DNA of 64,000 nucleotides from contig JACDQD010000010.1 in NCBI GenBank assembly GCA_019843655.1, forward strand, positions 8,973,637 through 9,037,636. Reading direction: 5' to 3'. Below, piece after piece: positions 62,575 to 64,000 of the stretch. The notes beneath the pieces were generated by a model. It was given only the letters and a program-made list of their open reading frames with translations. It was not told where the DNA came from and did not search any database. The DNA comes from Lethocerus indicus (taxonomy: Eukaryota; Arthropoda; Insecta; Hemiptera; Belostomatidae). Position 1 is the stretch's first letter, and every line of letters begins with the position of its first letter. A program made the translations under genes and the position numbers.

Positions 62575-64000
62575 GTATGACCTAAATTTCATTTTATCAC
62601 TGGAAGTTTTCTACCGGCCCATAAAGGTTTTTGTGCTAAACCTCAGATAAATATCCAACACGCTTTTACGTATAAATATAATTGACGTAAACACTGTACT
62701 TTATCCGGGTTTCATGTGGCATAAAATTAAGGCCGCAATTATTAAATGTACTACATCAATTTAGTTTCTCAACAAAGTCCACGTGCAGATCCTTCAACGT
62801 ATAATCAGCCACACGCGAAATTTAAATTCTAGCTTTGAGAGTCAAAAAAAAACAAGAGCGATTATCAGCGTCTTATTTCTCGAAAACGATCCTGGACTTA
62901 ATGTCGGTTGAAAGCGACCGTTGACCGGACTTAATCGGAACCCTTATCCGTTTATTTGTTGCCGCGCGCATATATCCGTCCAATCTACTTAATACTATGA
63001 GGCGCGGGGGGGCGGCGCTTAAAAAGCAATCAAGATTCCTTTCCTTCTAGGCCTAGCGCGATGACGGGGGCAATTTAACTCCTGGCGTTGACGTCTCCGG
63101 AGAAAGGGCCTTACCGGACGGAAGGGGAAGGCCGTCATTTTTAATTATATTCTGCCCCATTTTTTTATACTCCCTCCTTCTCCTTCTTCATTTTTTCGTG
63201 TTTTATATTAAACTGGGACCTCTAATGATGGGGGTCTATGCGGGAATTCATTAGCGCAACCCGCGACCGATCGCATACGAAGCCGGATGAGTTTTTCCAT
63301 TTTCCGCACCCCGTTTTGAAAGAGTGGTATACACTGCGTTACCAAAACACCTTAATAACTAAAAAAAAAACATATTCAGAGTATCATTCGTATAACAGTT
63401 AAATGTTTGGAGGGAAAGGGTTGGGAAAAGTTCAGATCCTCGTTTTACGACATCCACTCGCCTACTATAGTAAGTAACAATATAGTGAAGTATAATGCTG
63501 TTTTTAACACCCAGATCAGATTAATCACCTATTAACTTTAATTTCTAAAGAAAATGTGTCCTATAAAAGTTATCCAATTAAATGTGTTGGGTAAAAGATA
63601 AACTATAGAAAAGGCTACCAAGTTTGTTTAGTCACGTTTAGATTTTATTCACAAGTGAGAGGTAGTGACGTCGAATGAGTGACGTTCGAAAAATGACCTG
63701 TACGTTGGAAATATTGGGAAAAGCTGTATGCAAGTATATATTCATATTGTATGTGCCCCCTTCTTAAGTTCCCTAACTGGACTTGTTGGCATTTTGGAGA
63801 TATTTGCTGTCAGGACCGCCTCCAGACTGTAGTGAAGTTTCTCCTCCCTGGGCGTTCTCGTTACGACTATACCTTTAGTCGCTCTGGCTACGAGGTTCCT
63901 ACCAGCGAATCTTCCTCAAGATACTTTTTCCCTCGTTACCGAAGAAAACCCGCCCAACGGAGGCTTTTGTGTTATTTGTTGGAGAAGTTATGTAAGTAAA
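62572..64000. other. Right end with one CpG-rich island
   Basis: 62930-63320 is CpG-rich. The last 260 bases have an ATG frame of 82 codons (63751-63999) running to a TAA inside the GTAAGTAAA at the window edge, and an open minus-strand frame across the same bases (63920-63747). Coding status cannot be decided because the window ends here. Confidence 0.35.

Overview
The window looks like animal nuclear DNA, most likely from an arthropod. It is AT-rich overall. It carries many long dinucleotide microsatellites ((AT)n, (GA)n/(CT)n, (AC)n), has no dense gene array, no ribosome-binding-site or operon structure and no CRISPR-like spacing. Its mobile-element relics belong to animal families: a piggyBac-type MITE with TTAA target sites, two decayed copies of a hammerhead-ribozyme repeat of the kind carried by Penelope-like elements, and one tRNA-like SINE trace. 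The arthropod assignment is inference from style, not from a recognised gene.

No protein-coding gene can be named. No open frame is longer than chance allows at this base composition (my rough expectation for the longest random frame is well over 100 codons), and the longest frames are translated microsatellites. I saw no homeodomain, zinc finger, protease, kinase or reverse-transcriptase motif. The best coding evidence is a small set of candidate exons where a splice acceptor, an open frame and a stop or donor coincide: minus strand 20142-19951 (pyrimidine-rich acceptor, 63 codons, stop, AATAAA just after); plus strand 39371-39576 joined in phase to an exon starting at 39972; plus strand 35188-35427 (acceptor, 80 open codons, CAG|GTAAG donor); and weaker ones at 14242, 22688, 24188, 8674 (minus) and 51290 (minus). 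All are low to moderate confidence. They are listed so that transcript data can test them.

Layout. AT-rich DNA is broken every few kilobases by 200-600 bp GC- and CpG-rich islands (about 0.4, 1.9, 3.4, 7.0, 7.8, 16.3, 17.5, 27.8, 28.6, 30.9, 34.3, 37.6, 43.8, 47.5, 49.9, 51.7, 59.1, 59.9 and 63.1 kb). Many contain TTAATT/TAATTA homeodomain-type cores, and two contain a full TGACGTCA. Two islands 12 kb apart share an exact 26-bp word. This pattern fits a regulatory-rich, gene-poor interval or large introns of a developmental gene, but that reading is inference.

The 55.8-60.4 kb interval is the richest in recognisable elements. It holds the 175-bp piggyBac MITE, a decayed hammerhead copy, an 89-unit pure (CT)n tract, and a hammerhead with its conserved core bases intact on the minus strand at about 60.4 kb. 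Elsewhere the most structured DNA is a pair of back-to-back hairpins at 14.75-14.88 kb.
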